64,000 nt of DNA from Paenibacillus tyrphae (GTDB taxonomy: Bacteria; Bacillota; Bacilli; Paenibacillales; NBRC-103111), in NCBI RefSeq assembly GCF_000722545.1, contig NZ_JNVM01000017.1, positions 1 to 64,000 on the forward strand, read 5' to 3'. Made by a program: the position numbers and the translations under genes. The notes under the pieces are model-generated. The model was not told where the DNA came from. It did no database searches and saw nothing but the letters and a program-made list of their open reading frames with translations. Of the stretch, positions 40,787 to 48,600 are shown piece after piece. How positions within the stretch are numbered: position 1 is the first letter of the stretch; the number at the start of each line of letters is the position of its first letter.

Positions 40787-42679
40787 TTATCCGGCAACAG
40801 GAAGCTTGATCTTCTGACCCGGGAAAATGAGATGCGGATTGCTGAGCTGATTCAGCTCTTGCAACTTCTGCCACGTAGTGTTGTGTTTCCTGCCGATTTT
40901 CGACAGCGTATCGCCGGACTTCACGATGTACACCCCGCCGTCCGTCGCCGCTGGTGCCGCCGGGGCGGGCTTTGCAGCTTCCGGTGCCGGTGCAGGCGTT
41001 GTCGGTGCAGGAACGGCCGGAGCCGGTGCTGGCGTCGGAGCCGGTTTGGACGTCTGCTCGGCCGGCGGAGCCGGAGGAGCCGGTACCGTTGGCGCCGGTG
41101 CTGCCGGAGTCGTCGCCGCGCCGGATGCATTTTTGACCGCGATGCGGCCTTCGACTTGCGGATTCACTTCGCCCCTCTTCTGGAAGTACTTGATCAGCGA
41201 TTCCTCCAGCGAAGAATAGTCGCCCGCAAGCGGGTAGTCCTTGAACATCTTGTAATCGTCTCCGCCTGCAGCCATAAAGTCGTTCGTCGCAAGCAGATAC
41301 GTTTTGTTCAGATCGATCGGCTGGCCTTTGACTTTGACCCCCGATACCCGTTTACCTTTCGGCTGTGCAGGGTCAAGCTCGAAGGTAACGCCGCCGACCT
41401 GCGGGAAGCCGCCCAGCGGTTCCGGATAAGCAGATACGCCGTGCTCAAGAGCGGCGACGATGTCAGAGCCCTTCACTTTTTTCGTCTGAATGTAGTTGCC
41501 GAACGGCAGTACGGTAATGACCTGCCCCTTCGTAATCGTGCCTGCAGCGATCGAATCGCGGATGCCGCCGCCGTTCGTGATAGCAACGTCGGCCCCCGTC
41601 TCGTCGATCATCGCGTCGGCGATCAGGTTGCCGAGGTTCGACTCGCCCTTGCGCACAACTTCGCGGTCCCCAACAAGCTTGACGGAGGTGGCGCCCACTT
41701 TTTGCTGGAGCACCTTCTCCTGATCTTTTTTCACAGAGTTAATAATGTCCAGAACGGCCGCGTCGCCCGGCGTTTTGTCGTCGTCAGCGGCTTTTTTCGT
41801 GATCAGGCCGGACACCTTGTCCTTCAGCTTTCCGTTCTCGAACGTCAGGTCGACGCGTCCGAATTGCTTCAGGTACTCGCCGGTCTGAGCGATCAGCACG
41901 TTGCCGACCTTCATGCCCGTATCCAGCTTCGTATGGCTGTGTCCGTCGATGATGACGTCGATGTCCGGCACCTGCTCGGCTACCTTGATGCTCGTGTCAA
42001 TGCTGGACTTGTCGACTCCAAGATGCGTCACCGCAATGATCGCGTCGACTTTTTTGCCTTTCAGCTCGCCCACAATCGCCTTCGCCTCGACGGCAGGGTC
42101 CGTAAAGGTGAGGCCCGCGACGTTGTTCGGATGCGTTTTATAAGCGGTTTCAGGCGTAGTCAGGCCGAAAATGCCCAGCTTGATGCCGTCCACTTCCTTA
42201 ATCACGTAAGGCTGCAAAATACGGGTACCGTCCGCTTTTTTCGTATTGGCGCTAAGTACCGGGAATTTGGCTTTGCCTGCCAGCTCTATAAGCCGCTCGT
42301 AGCCGTAGTTGAAATCGTGGTTGCCCGCGGCCATCGCGCTGTACCCCACGGCATTCATGATGTTGACGATGCTTTCGCCGCGCACCAGATTCGCAACCGT
42401 TTGCCCGTGGAACGTATCGCCGGCATCCAGTATGAGCGAGTTCGGGTTCGTTTTTGCATACTCCTTGATCATCGCGGCCATTTTGGCGAAGCCGATCCCT
42501 TCCTTGCTCTCGTCGACCCGGGAATGCGTATCGTTCGTGTGGAACAGCGTAACTTTCGTCGTGCCCTTCTTGCCACCGGTATTCCCCACCGACGTTTCCG
42601 CCGCCGCTGCCGGGGCTGCCGCCGATACGAGCATCAGCGCAGCCAGCGCCGGGGACATCCATTTTTTCCAACCCTTCAT
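40787..42679 (-). CDS. Secreted 5'-nucleotidase/2',3'-cyclic phosphodiesterase-like protein with LysM
   Basis: A 630-residue exported metallophosphatase of the UshA/YfkN branch. Signal peptide: residues 1-27 with an AAAPAAAAE cut region. The metallophosphatase domain (about 40-280) shows LFHTNDTHSR, LDAGDTFHG, AAGNHDFNYG and IDGHSHTK, which supply the two-metal site. The 5'-nucleotidase C-terminal domain (about 300-480) has ESNLGNLIADAM and TNGGGIRDSI. A Pro/Ala/Thr linker follows (485-575), then one LysM repeat (YIVKSGDTLSKIGRKHNTTW) that should tether it to peptidoglycan. GGGAGGAG precedes the ATG at 42679; the frame is open further but without a site. It hydrolyses extracellular nucleotides. 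Confidence 0.93.
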   Translation of the reverse strand: MKGWKKWMSPALAALMLVSAAAPAAAAETSVGNTGGKKGTTKVTLFHTNDTHSRVDESKEGIGFAKMAAMIKEYAKTNPNSLILDAGDTFHGQTVANLVRGESIVNIMNAVGYSAMAAGNHDFNYGYERLIELAGKAKFPVLSANTKKADGTRILQPYVIKEVDGIKLGIFGLTTPETAYKTHPNNVAGLTFTDPAVEAKAIVGELKGKKVDAIIAVTHLGVDKSSIDTSIKVAEQVPDIDVIIDGHSHTKLDTGMKVGNVLIAQTGEYLKQFGRVDLTFENGKLKDKVSGLITKKAADDDKTPGDAAVLDIINSVKKDQEKVLQQKVGATSVKLVGDREVVRKGESNLGNLIADAMIDETGADVAITNGGGIRDSIAAGTITKGQVITVLPFGNYIQTKKVKGSDIVAALEHGVSAYPEPLGGFPQVGGVTFELDPAQPKGKRVSGVKVKGQPIDLNKTYLLATNDFMAAGGDDYKMFKDYPLAGDYSSLEESLIKYFQKRGEVNPQVEGRIAVKNASGAATTPAAPAPTVPAPPAPPAEQTSKPAPTPAPAPAVPAPTTPAPAPEAAKPAPAAPAATDGGVYIVKSGDTLSKIGRKHNTTWQKLQELNQLSNPHLIFPGQKIKLPVAG

Positions 42680-42738
42680 TCGAAGCTTCTCCTCCCAAAT
42701 TATAACAGTTTGGTATGTCCCTCTTAGTTTAGCACAGA

Positions 42739-42768
42739 TATATAAATGGAAATTCTGCCCTGTGTAAA
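42739..42768 (-). promoter_or_regulatory. Possible promoter of the nucleotidase gene
   Basis: On the minus strand, TTTACA (42763-42768), an 18-bp spacer and TATATA (42739-42744), 60 bp before the start codon. Confidence 0.45.
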
Positions 42769-42832
42769 TTTTTCGTAAATTCAATCGGCTCGATGGCGGA
42801 AAGGCAACTCCGGCGCCAACTTTAAAACGAGA

Positions 42833-42861
42833 TTGAGTTTTTTCAATTGGTATCATACAAT
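42833..42861 (+). promoter_or_regulatory. SigA-type promoter of the polysaccharide deacetylase gene
   Basis: TTGAGT (42833-42838), a 17-bp spacer, TACAAT (42856-42861), 39 bp before the ATG at 42901. Confidence 0.65.
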
Positions 42862-42900
42862 GAAAATGCTTAATTTTTGGCAAAAAGGGGATCGCAGCAC

Positions 42901-43764
42901 ATGTTTGGATGGTTAGCAAAAGGCTTGCTCGCAGGCTGCATCGCAGTCGGGGTTATCGCCGGTTCGGTCTATCAATGGGGCAGCTATCCGTATGCGGATC
43001 AGGTCGCGGTGCTGGCCTATCATCATTTGGACGATACGGATAAGAGTAACGTCACGATCACGCCGGAGCTGTTCCGCAAGCAAATCAGCTTCTTGAAGGA
43101 AAAAGGATACCATTTTCTGACGCTTTCGGAATTCCGCGAATTCATGAACGGCAAGAATGTGCCCCGGCAATCGGTGCTGATTACGTTCGACGACGGCTAC
43201 GAAAGCTTCTATACGTACGGATACCCTGTGCTCAAGGAGCTTGGCATACCGGCGGTCAATTTTGTCGTGACCAAGGACCTGGCCGATCCGAAGGCGCCCG
43301 CCCTGACGGCTTTATCCGAGGAGCAAATCCGGCAGATGGCCTCGGCAACGGACTTTATCGATTTTCAATGTCATTCGCACGACCTGCACCAAAAAGTGGA
43401 CGGCCATCCGCTGCTCACCAGCCTGCTGCATACGGAGGGCCGAATTGAAACGGTGGCCGAATACGGCGACCGGATTCTGAAAGATACCCGGGCTTGCGCC
43501 ACCCGGCTCCACGCCCTTCATCTGCAGGAAGTGGATATGTACGCCTACCCTTACGGCATGTACGATCAGCAAGCATCGGAGTTGGTCCGGCAGGCCGGGA
43601 TTCGCTACGCTTTTACGGTAAAAAGCGGCATGGTGACGCAGAAGGACGACGTGATGCAAATTCCGCGCATCAATGCCGGGAATCCGAGCATCACGCCGGA
43701 AAAGCTGCACCGCACGATCATGCGCCGCGCCGTGAAGAAGCAGCTGTCCTGGTTGAGCCGCTAA
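42901..43764 (+). CDS. Membrane-anchored or secreted polysaccharide deacetylase (CE4)
   Basis: A 287-residue carbohydrate esterase of family 4. An N-terminal hydrophobic stretch (residues 6-24) acts as signal or anchor. NodB motifs: VAVLAYHHLDDTDKSN, then the catalytic and metal motif ITFDDGYESF near residue 97, the H-x-x-x-H-like QCHSHDLHQK near 158, and YAYPYGMYDQQ near 212. It removes N- or O-acetyl groups from peptidoglycan or a surface polysaccharide. AAAGGGGA lies 10 bases before the ATG at 42901; the frame is open to 42877. It diverges from the nucleotidase gene. Confidence 0.92.
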   Translation: MFGWLAKGLLAGCIAVGVIAGSVYQWGSYPYADQVAVLAYHHLDDTDKSNVTITPELFRKQISFLKEKGYHFLTLSEFREFMNGKNVPRQSVLITFDDGYESFYTYGYPVLKELGIPAVNFVVTKDLADPKAPALTALSEEQIRQMASATDFIDFQCHSHDLHQKVDGHPLLTSLLHTEGRIETVAEYGDRILKDTRACATRLHALHLQEVDMYAYPYGMYDQQASELVRQAGIRYAFTVKSGMVTQKDDVMQIPRINAGNPSITPEKLHRTIMRRAVKKQLSWLSR

Positions 43765-43776
43765 AGGCAGGTTGGT

Positions 43777-44163
43777 TTAGCGGCGGCTGTCGAACCACAG
43801 CTTGCGGTAATCGACCCAGCCGAGCGAGCTGATCGAGACGTCCCGCAGTCCCGGCGGGTACGAGGCGGACTGCTGCCAGCGGTACCACAGGATGACGGCG
43901 CGTTCCTGCAGGAGCGCTTCTTCCAGCTGACCCAGCAGCGCTAGACGGCGGGTGCGGGAAGGCTCCCCGGGAAGTGCCGCGCATAGACGGCTCGCCATTT
44001 CACGCAGCTCCGGAGGCAAGCAGCGCCTTACGGGGCTGTTCGCGTTAGCCAGCAGGGCGAGCAGCGTCCACTCCGCATCCTCATGCACCGGCTGCTCCAG
44101 CAGATACAAATCCGCTTCGGCGAGCGTGTTCTTTTCGAATAAGAGATAAATGTCGGAAGCATA
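43777..44163 (-). pseudogene. SgrR-like regulator/solute-binding protein, C-terminal remnant
   Basis: About 125 codons in one open frame without a start codon or ribosome site at its upstream end. The end of the product (SISSLGWVDYRKLWF) is the conserved C-terminus of SgrR-type regulators with an SBP_bac_5-like domain, and AEADLYLLEQPVHEDAEWTLLALL fits the same domain. Full-length members have over 500 residues, so about three-quarters is missing. The frame breaks down where the DNA turns sharply AT-rich (about 44150-44165). Together with the MFS remnant on the other side of the island it looks like half of a divergent pair destroyed by the island. Confidence 0.7.
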
Positions 44164-44194
44164 TAGTACAACATTTAAAATTACATTAATTTAC

Positions 44195-44240
44195 TTGATT
44201 GGTATATTAAAATAAATTACAATTAATATTGTAATTTATT
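44195..44240 (+). promoter_or_regulatory. Promoter of the RCC1 gene with overlapping palindromic operator
   Basis: TTGATT (44195-44200), a 17-bp spacer, TACAAT (44218-44223). The -10 box lies in the left arm of a perfect 13-bp inverted repeat, AATAAATTACAAT (44211-44223) and ATTGTAATTTATT (44228-44240), with a four-base centre. This is the expected place for a repressor site. Confidence 0.65.
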
Positions 44241-44329
44241 ACTAATTAACCCTTTCGCTCAAAGGAGGTGTGGTATATCAATAATTTAAGATTGAATCAA
44301 ACAATCTTATCATAAATGGGAGGTTAGGG

Positions 44330-45511
44330 ATGAAAACAAAAGGGCTCGTGACATTAGTCGTATTGCTGTTTCTATCAACATTCGCCGGATCTTTTTCGAC
44401 TGTGAAAGCAGCAGCTTCTTCTGTAAAACCTCAAGTAAGCGCTGGAAATTTATCGGGTTACGCTCTAAAAAGCGATGGGACCGTATGGGCTTGGGGCAAT
44501 AACGGTTCTGGAAGATTAGGAGACGGGACGACAACCAATAGTACTGTCCCCATCCAAGTATCAGGTTTAGACTCAGTCATTCAAATTGCGGCTGGGGGCA
44601 GTCATTGCCTTGCACTGAAGAGTGATGGGACCGTATGGGCTTGGGGAGCAAATACGACTGGGGCTCTTGGGAATGGTACAAAAAAAGCCAGTAAATCTCC
44701 GGAACAAGTGCTATATTTGAATTCGATTATTGCAATTGCAGCAAATGATAACTCCAGTATGGCCCTAAAAAGCGACGGGACTGTTTGGGCTTGGGGGTCA
44801 AATGCGTATAAAAAATTAGGAATTGGTGCCACTTCAGACGCACAGGTTTCTCCCGTTAAAGTGCATAATCTGAATAATATTGTTTCTATTTCGATGGGAT
44901 TTACCCATTCCTTAGCTCTTCAAAACGACGGGACCGTATGGGCTTGGGGGGCAAAAGGGAACAACGATTTTACTTTAGGGGATGGTACTAAAAATGGTCA
45001 AGCAGAGCCAATAATAGTTTCTAACCTGGATCAAGTTGCTTTTATTAATGCAGGCACGAATTCCAGCATGGTGATAAAACAGGATGGAAGCTTGTGGCAG
45101 TGGGGAGCTGGATATGCAAATGGCATTAGAGGGAATGTGCCTACTCAATTTCCGAAACAAATGAGCTATGTTGATGCGGTTAAATATGTTGCTACATATC
45201 ATGATAGAGCAACTTTTATAAAACCAGATGGCAGTATTTATTCGATAGGAGCGGTAACCGAAGGATTTCTTGGGACAGGTCAAACATCCGGTGATAATCA
45301 ATATATCCCATACCCTGTTGTACTTTCAGACTTAGCAACTCCGTTAAAGGACATGACTTCTCTGGCGATGGAAGATTTATTTACTTTGGCTATAAAAAAG
45401 GATGGAACCGTGTGGGCCTGGGGACATAATACATCAGGACAACTCGGTGATGGAACAAAAACGAATAAAAATTACGCTGTGCAAATTTCTGGCTTAAATC
45501 TATTGGAATAA
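44330..45511 (+). CDS. Secreted RCC1-repeat (seven-bladed propeller) protein
   Basis: A 393-residue exported protein. Signal peptide: residues 1-27 (core LVTLVVLLFLSTFAGSF, cut near VKAAA). The mature protein is seven RCC1-type repeats, each with D-G-T/S-V/L/I-W/Y-x-W/I-G followed by L-G-x-G or a relic of it, at about residues 47, 99, 149, 202, 254, 302 and 363. Seven repeats fit one complete propeller. Copies 1-4 and 7 are nearly identical, also at DNA level; copies 5 and 6 have diverged. GGGAGGTTAGGG precedes the ATG at 44330. In bacteria such proteins are often surface or host/phage-facing, but no role can be assigned here. Confidence 0.85.
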   Translation: MKTKGLVTLVVLLFLSTFAGSFSTVKAAASSVKPQVSAGNLSGYALKSDGTVWAWGNNGSGRLGDGTTTNSTVPIQVSGLDSVIQIAAGGSHCLALKSDGTVWAWGANTTGALGNGTKKASKSPEQVLYLNSIIAIAANDNSSMALKSDGTVWAWGSNAYKKLGIGATSDAQVSPVKVHNLNNIVSISMGFTHSLALQNDGTVWAWGAKGNNDFTLGDGTKNGQAEPIIVSNLDQVAFINAGTNSSMVIKQDGSLWQWGAGYANGIRGNVPTQFPKQMSYVDAVKYVATYHDRATFIKPDGSIYSIGAVTEGFLGTGQTSGDNQYIPYPVVLSDLATPLKDMTSLAMEDLFTLAIKKDGTVWAWGHNTSGQLGDGTKTNKNYAVQISGLNLLE

Positions 45512-45615
45512 TAATTCAACCATATTGAATTAAACAGCCCCAAGGCATTTTGCAAGGTGAGTATGGAACGTTTCTACTAGTCATGAATTATTTTTTGATA
45601 ACCGATTTACATAAG

Positions 45616-45662
45616 GGTACGGATCTTTTCTTATAAAGAATAGTTCCGTATCTTTTTTTCTG
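45616..45662 (+). terminator. Terminator of the RCC1 gene
   Basis: TACGGA and TCCGTA form the outer stem with CTT/AAG pairing inside, followed by TCTTTTTTT. It lies about 105 bp past the stop. Confidence 0.65.
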
Positions 45663-45689
45663 GACACAGAGGTTTACTGCAAAATGGGG

Positions 45690-45752
45690 CGTGATAAAAA
45701 GCAAAGGGCAGTCCCTCGGCTATTATTGAATAGCTTTGAGGACAGCCCTGAA
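45690..45752 (-). terminator. Terminator of the unknown secreted protein gene
   Basis: On the minus strand, AGGGCTGTCCTC...AATAGCC...GAGGGACTGCCCT forms a long imperfect hairpin with an AGCTATT/AATAGCC inner stem, then TTGCTTTTT. The GGGCTGTCC arms resemble 3' ends of some Paenibacillus insertion sequences, but no transposase code is near. Confidence 0.6.
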
Positions 45753-45820
45753 GGTAGCCAAACTAGCTTTTCAAGAGTTATTATCCACTAGTTGGTTTCT
45801 ATTGCAATGGTTTTATTGAA

Positions 45821-46996
45821 TTAATCCGCTTTAAAGTAAAGGGCATAAGGCAATGTAGCAGACGCAGGAATCATTGTTCTAAGTATGAAACTTTTACTAT
45901 TACTTACTGATCTTGCTGTATTTTTACTAAAATGATCTTTATCGTTTGGTTTTGGGGTTTTAGAAATGCCATCAATTTGATATACAAGATGTCCCGGAGC
46001 GCTACCCGCACTTCCGAATAACGTGCTAACTGCCGTTGAACTTGTTAAATTAATGGTTATATTATAGTCTGTTAACCAATAAGTATTACGTACTTTCCCA
46101 CGCCACACTACGGGTGTTTGATTAATTGAATTGCCATCTTTATCCCATCTTGTGTATAATTGCTCTTGCTCATTTGTATATCCTGGATTATCGGCTAGTT
46201 TAATATATTTTGTCGTTGTATTATTAATATTTAAATTAATGGTTCCGTCTCTGCCCCAATGGGCTAATAAACCACGATAATCATCCGATTTTGTTGAAGT
46301 TTCATTCGTAGTTGCTATCGTAGACATATATGCCGTTGTATAAGGAATAGGGTCACTTATGGAAGAAGTTGTATTCACATCTGAAACTTTAACACTCGCA
46401 CTACTGCCATCAGAATTTATAGCATTGAATTCCGCAAAATAGACCATTGCTTTATGTGAAGCTATATCACTCGAATATTGGTATTTATATGTATCTCCCG
46501 CTGAAAGAGTTGCTATGAGTGTTGGATTTGAGGATGCACTCATGAAACTATTTGCAGCGCTTTTTGCGGCCGGTCCTATATCTTTTGCAGCAGCATTACC
46601 GTAGCCGAACTTATTTCTATAAATTTTTACAGTTTGAGCAGAGGTATTTTTAATAACAATCCAAAATCTTAGAGTGCTTGAACTTCTGTTTGCATGAGAT
46701 GACCAAAATCTGAAAGCGCCTGTCAATGTATCGGTATACAAAGTTCTATTCACTTGTCCTCTTACAACGGAGCTATCCTCCCTCTTAGCACCATCACTAA
46801 AAATAGATTCAGGGGCATTTGATGCGAAAACCTGTCCACCAGTAAAAGAGAAACTAACATTACTTGAATTGAATGGTTCCATTGTCGTGGGAAAATTAAT
46901 TGATACTTCGGTATCTTCCGGGTAGGATGCAAATGTGGAAAACGGTACACCTAAAAATAAAACGATCGAGAGGATGAAAACTAAAGACTGCTTCAT
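45821..46996 (-). CDS. Secreted protein of unknown family
   Basis: A 391-residue exported protein. Signal peptide: residues 1-24 (core LVFILSIVLFLGVPF, cut after TFAS). The mature part is rich in Ser, Thr, Asn and Tyr and appears all-beta, with segments such as SSTLRFWIVIKNTSAQTVKI, LIATLSAGDTYKYQYSS, HKAMVYFAEFNAIN and NTYWLTDYNITINLTSS. There is no Cys outside the signal region and no repeat. I do not recognise the family. A perfect AAAGGAGG site precedes the ATG at 46996. Codon use is AT-rich like the RCC1 gene and unlike the flanks. It converges with the RCC1 gene inside the island. Confidence 0.8.
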   Translation of the reverse strand: MKQSLVFILSIVLFLGVPFSTFASYPEDTEVSINFPTTMEPFNSSNVSFSFTGGQVFASNAPESIFSDGAKREDSSVVRGQVNRTLYTDTLTGAFRFWSSHANRSSSTLRFWIVIKNTSAQTVKIYRNKFGYGNAAAKDIGPAAKSAANSFMSASSNPTLIATLSAGDTYKYQYSSDIASHKAMVYFAEFNAINSDGSSASVKVSDVNTTSSISDPIPYTTAYMSTIATTNETSTKSDDYRGLLAHWGRDGTINLNINNTTTKYIKLADNPGYTNEQEQLYTRWDKDGNSINQTPVVWRGKVRNTYWLTDYNITINLTSSTAVSTLFGSAGSAPGHLVYQIDGISKTPKPNDKDHFSKNTARSVSNSKSFILRTMIPASATLPYALYFKAD

Positions 46997-47089
46997 ACAA
47001 TAACCTCCTTTAATTATCATTCTAATATTCAGTTACTTGCAGTCCTCTACCAACCCCTTAAAATAAGTAAATTATATATTGTTTTATAA

Positions 47090-47118
47090 ATAATAGCATG
47101 AAATGTAATATTTGTAAA
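47090..47118 (-). promoter_or_regulatory. Promoter of the unknown secreted protein gene
   Basis: On the minus strand, TTTACA (47113-47118), a 17-bp spacer and TATTAT (47090-47095), about 95 bp before the start codon. Confidence 0.6.
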
Positions 47119-47160
47119 TTAATACACTATTATGAATTGATGAATTCTGGTGAATTCGAC

Positions 47161-47268
47161 GTTGTAGGCGCGTTCGGCCCCGCCGGCGTCGGCTTCGCCT
47201 GCGCCGTGCTGATGGCACTCACCGCCGCAGCCTGGCTTATTTTTCACCGCAAACGGCGTATGCTATAA
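47161..47268 (+). pseudogene. MFS transporter, C-terminal remnant
   Basis: Thirty-five codons in frame (VGAFGPAGVGFACAV then LMALTAAAWLIFHRKRRML) before a TAA. A G-P-A-G-x-G-F loop, one hydrophobic helix and a short basic tail are typical of the last helix and C-terminus of a major facilitator transporter. There is no start region: the frame runs back into AT-rich island DNA. GC content matches the host genome. With the SgrR remnant at 43777-44163 it marks the other side of the lost divergent pair. Confidence 0.6.
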
Positions 47269-47304
47269 GGTGCGGCAAAAAAACGTACGAAGGAGCGAAT
47301 CGAG

Positions 47305-47772
47305 ATGCAGCGGTTCGAAGCGGTGCTGCACCGGCCCGAAGAGACAGGCACGTGGACGTACTTCACGCTGCCCTTTTCCGTGGAGGCCGTTTTCGGCAGC
47401 AAGGGACAAGTCAAGGTAAAAGGAACAGTCAACGGCGTACCGTACCGCAGCTCGGCGATGCCGCACGGCAACGGCACCCACTACATAGTCGTAGGCAAAG
47501 CGATTCGCGATCAGGCCGGAGTCGTGCCGGGGGATACGGTGCAGGTGACGATGGAACCGGACACAGAAGAGCGGACCGTCGAGGTTCCCGGCGATCTGGC
47601 CGACGCTCTGCGCCAAACGGAAGAAGCCGCGGCCCGATTCGACAAGCTCGTGTATTCGCACCGGAAAGAGTTCGTGGACTGGATCGAATCGGCCAAGCGG
47701 CCGGAAACGCGGGCGAGCCGGATCGCGAAAGCCGTAGCGATGGTGCTGGAAGGAAAAAGGCCGAAGGGATAG
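47305..47772 (+). CDS. DUF1905/YdeI-like protein
   Basis: A 155-residue protein. Residues 1-85 match DUF1905: a small beta-barrel start (FEAVLHRPEETGTWTYFTLPFSVE), GQVKVKGTVNGVPYRSSAMPHGNGTHYIVVGKAIR-like core (given by its ends, residues 35-70) and GDTVQVTMEPDTE. The rest matches the YdeI/OmdA C-terminal segment: ARFDKLVYSHRKEFVDWIESAKRPETRASRI. The family has been linked to bacteriocin resistance in some species, without a known biochemical activity. AAGGAG precedes the ATG at 47305. It lies just past the MFS remnant and is intact. Confidence 0.85.
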   Translation: MQRFEAVLHRPEETGTWTYFTLPFSVEAVFGSKGQVKVKGTVNGVPYRSSAMPHGNGTHYIVVGKAIRDQAGVVPGDTVQVTMEPDTEERTVEVPGDLADALRQTEEAAARFDKLVYSHRKEFVDWIESAKRPETRASRIAKAVAMVLEGKRPKG

Positions 47773-47826
47773 CAAACGCATTGGAAGCCGCGGCATTGAC
47801 CGCCGCCGGCGCCACTCGCCTTAAAA

Positions 47827-47860
47827 AAAGCAGGCCATCTCGCGTAGGATGGCCTGCTTT
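47827..47860. terminator. Bidirectional terminator between YdeI-like and DinB-like genes
   Basis: A perfect 13-bp inverted repeat, AAAGCAGGCCATC (47827-47839) and GATGGCCTGCTTT (47848-47860), with A- and T-rich flanks. Confidence 0.88.
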
Positions 47861-47867
47861 CCCTTTA

Positions 47868-48398
47868 TTAGTTACTTTCCAAATACGCTTTCAGCCGTTC
47901 CTTCTGATGAAGATGATGGCGGTAATGCATCTCCACAAGCTCGAACCATTCTTTCGCGTTAAGCCCGCCGAGTCTGGCATGCTGAACGGTTTGCAGCGGG
48001 GAAATTTCCTCAAGCAGCGGCTCAATCTCTTTCATTCGCCGCACCACCGTATTCAACTCTTCGACGATCTGTTGTTTCGTTAGCGGCTGGTCCGGGATAG
48101 CCGTCTGGACTTGAATACGAACCGGCGGAAAGCTGCCACTCCTAAAAATCGCTTCTCCCGCTTCCGTCTTCCCTCCTGCTTCAGCGGGCTCATTGGCGCT
48201 CTGATGCCTGCAAAGCTCGATATTCCGAAGCTGCATGTTAAGCGCGGTGTTGATCAGATGGACATACATTTGTCCCAGCGACCATTCGTTCTCGCTTGGC
48301 TTACGAGTCAACTGTTCCATGCTGAACTGATCTAACTCCTGAATATAATGGTTCGTGATTTCTTCCATACGTTGTACGATTTCGGCTGTGCTCATCAT
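47868..48398 (-). CDS. DinB-family protein (DinB_2)
   Basis: A 176-residue protein with the four-helix DinB/YfiT fold. The first metal histidine lies in WSLGQMYVHLINTALNM near residue 45, and two more in WFELVEMHYRHHLHQKERL near residue 155-168. These three histidines form the metal site of thiol-dependent transferases of this superfamily. GAGAGGGG precedes two adjacent ATG codons; I use 48398. Members act in thiol-linked detoxification (bacillithiol-S-transferases) or have unknown roles. It is a single gene converging on the YdeI-like gene. Confidence 0.85.
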   Translation of the reverse strand: MMSTAEIVQRMEEITNHYIQELDQFSMEQLTRKPSENEWSLGQMYVHLINTALNMQLRNIELCRHQSANEPAEAGGKTEAGEAIFRSGSFPPVRIQVQTAIPDQPLTKQQIVEELNTVVRRMKEIEPLLEEISPLQTVQHARLGGLNAKEWFELVEMHYRHHLHQKERLKAYLESN

Positions 48399-48600
48399 TT
48401 TAGTGACCCCTCTCGCATCAGGTATCAGGCTACCGCCTGCAGCACCAGAACAAGCGGCGGCATGAATAGCCATTCGTTTATGCTATACATGCCGCTGCGT
48501 GCTTGTTTGGATATATATTCTATTTTATCATTTTTATTCAATTTAATCGAATAGAATGCTAACGGGGAATTGCGTCCGGTCACAGAGGTTTTCCAAACAT

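Larger units (their letters stand above)
44164..47160. mobile_element. AT-rich foreign island of about 3 kb carrying two secreted-protein genes
   Basis: Base composition drops sharply from the GC-rich flanks to AT-rich DNA at about 44.16 kb and returns at about 47.16 kb. The island holds two convergent genes with their own promoters and terminators, and it is bounded by the 3' remnants of an SgrR-like gene and an MFS gene. ATTAATTTAC (44185-44194) is repeated inverted as GTAAATTAAT (47114-47123) near the two ends, which may be chance in such AT-rich DNA. No transposase, integrase or target duplication was seen. 'Mobile' refers to apparent acquisition, not a proven mechanism. Confidence 0.55.

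Noticed and set aside
40940..41140. Low-complexity GC-rich repeats in the nucleotidase gene as a possible VNTR or regulatory repeat
   Set aside because: They encode the Pro/Ala/Thr linker before the LysM domain, a common feature of wall-bound enzymes.
40832..42727. 631-codon plus-strand frame opposite the secreted nucleotidase
   Set aside because: The real gene has signal peptide, two enzyme domains and LysM on the minus strand; the antisense frame is Arg/His/Val-rich noise.
44470..45430. Regularly spaced near-identical DNA repeats suggestive of a CRISPR array
   Set aside because: The repeats encode the D-G-T-V-W-A-W-G blades of the RCC1 protein, keep the reading frame and are spaced about 150 bp apart.
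44185..47123. Inverted ATTAATTTAC/GTAAATTAAT near the island ends as transposon terminal repeats
   Set aside because: Only 10 bp in very AT-rich DNA, not at the exact composition junctions, with no target duplication and no transposase.
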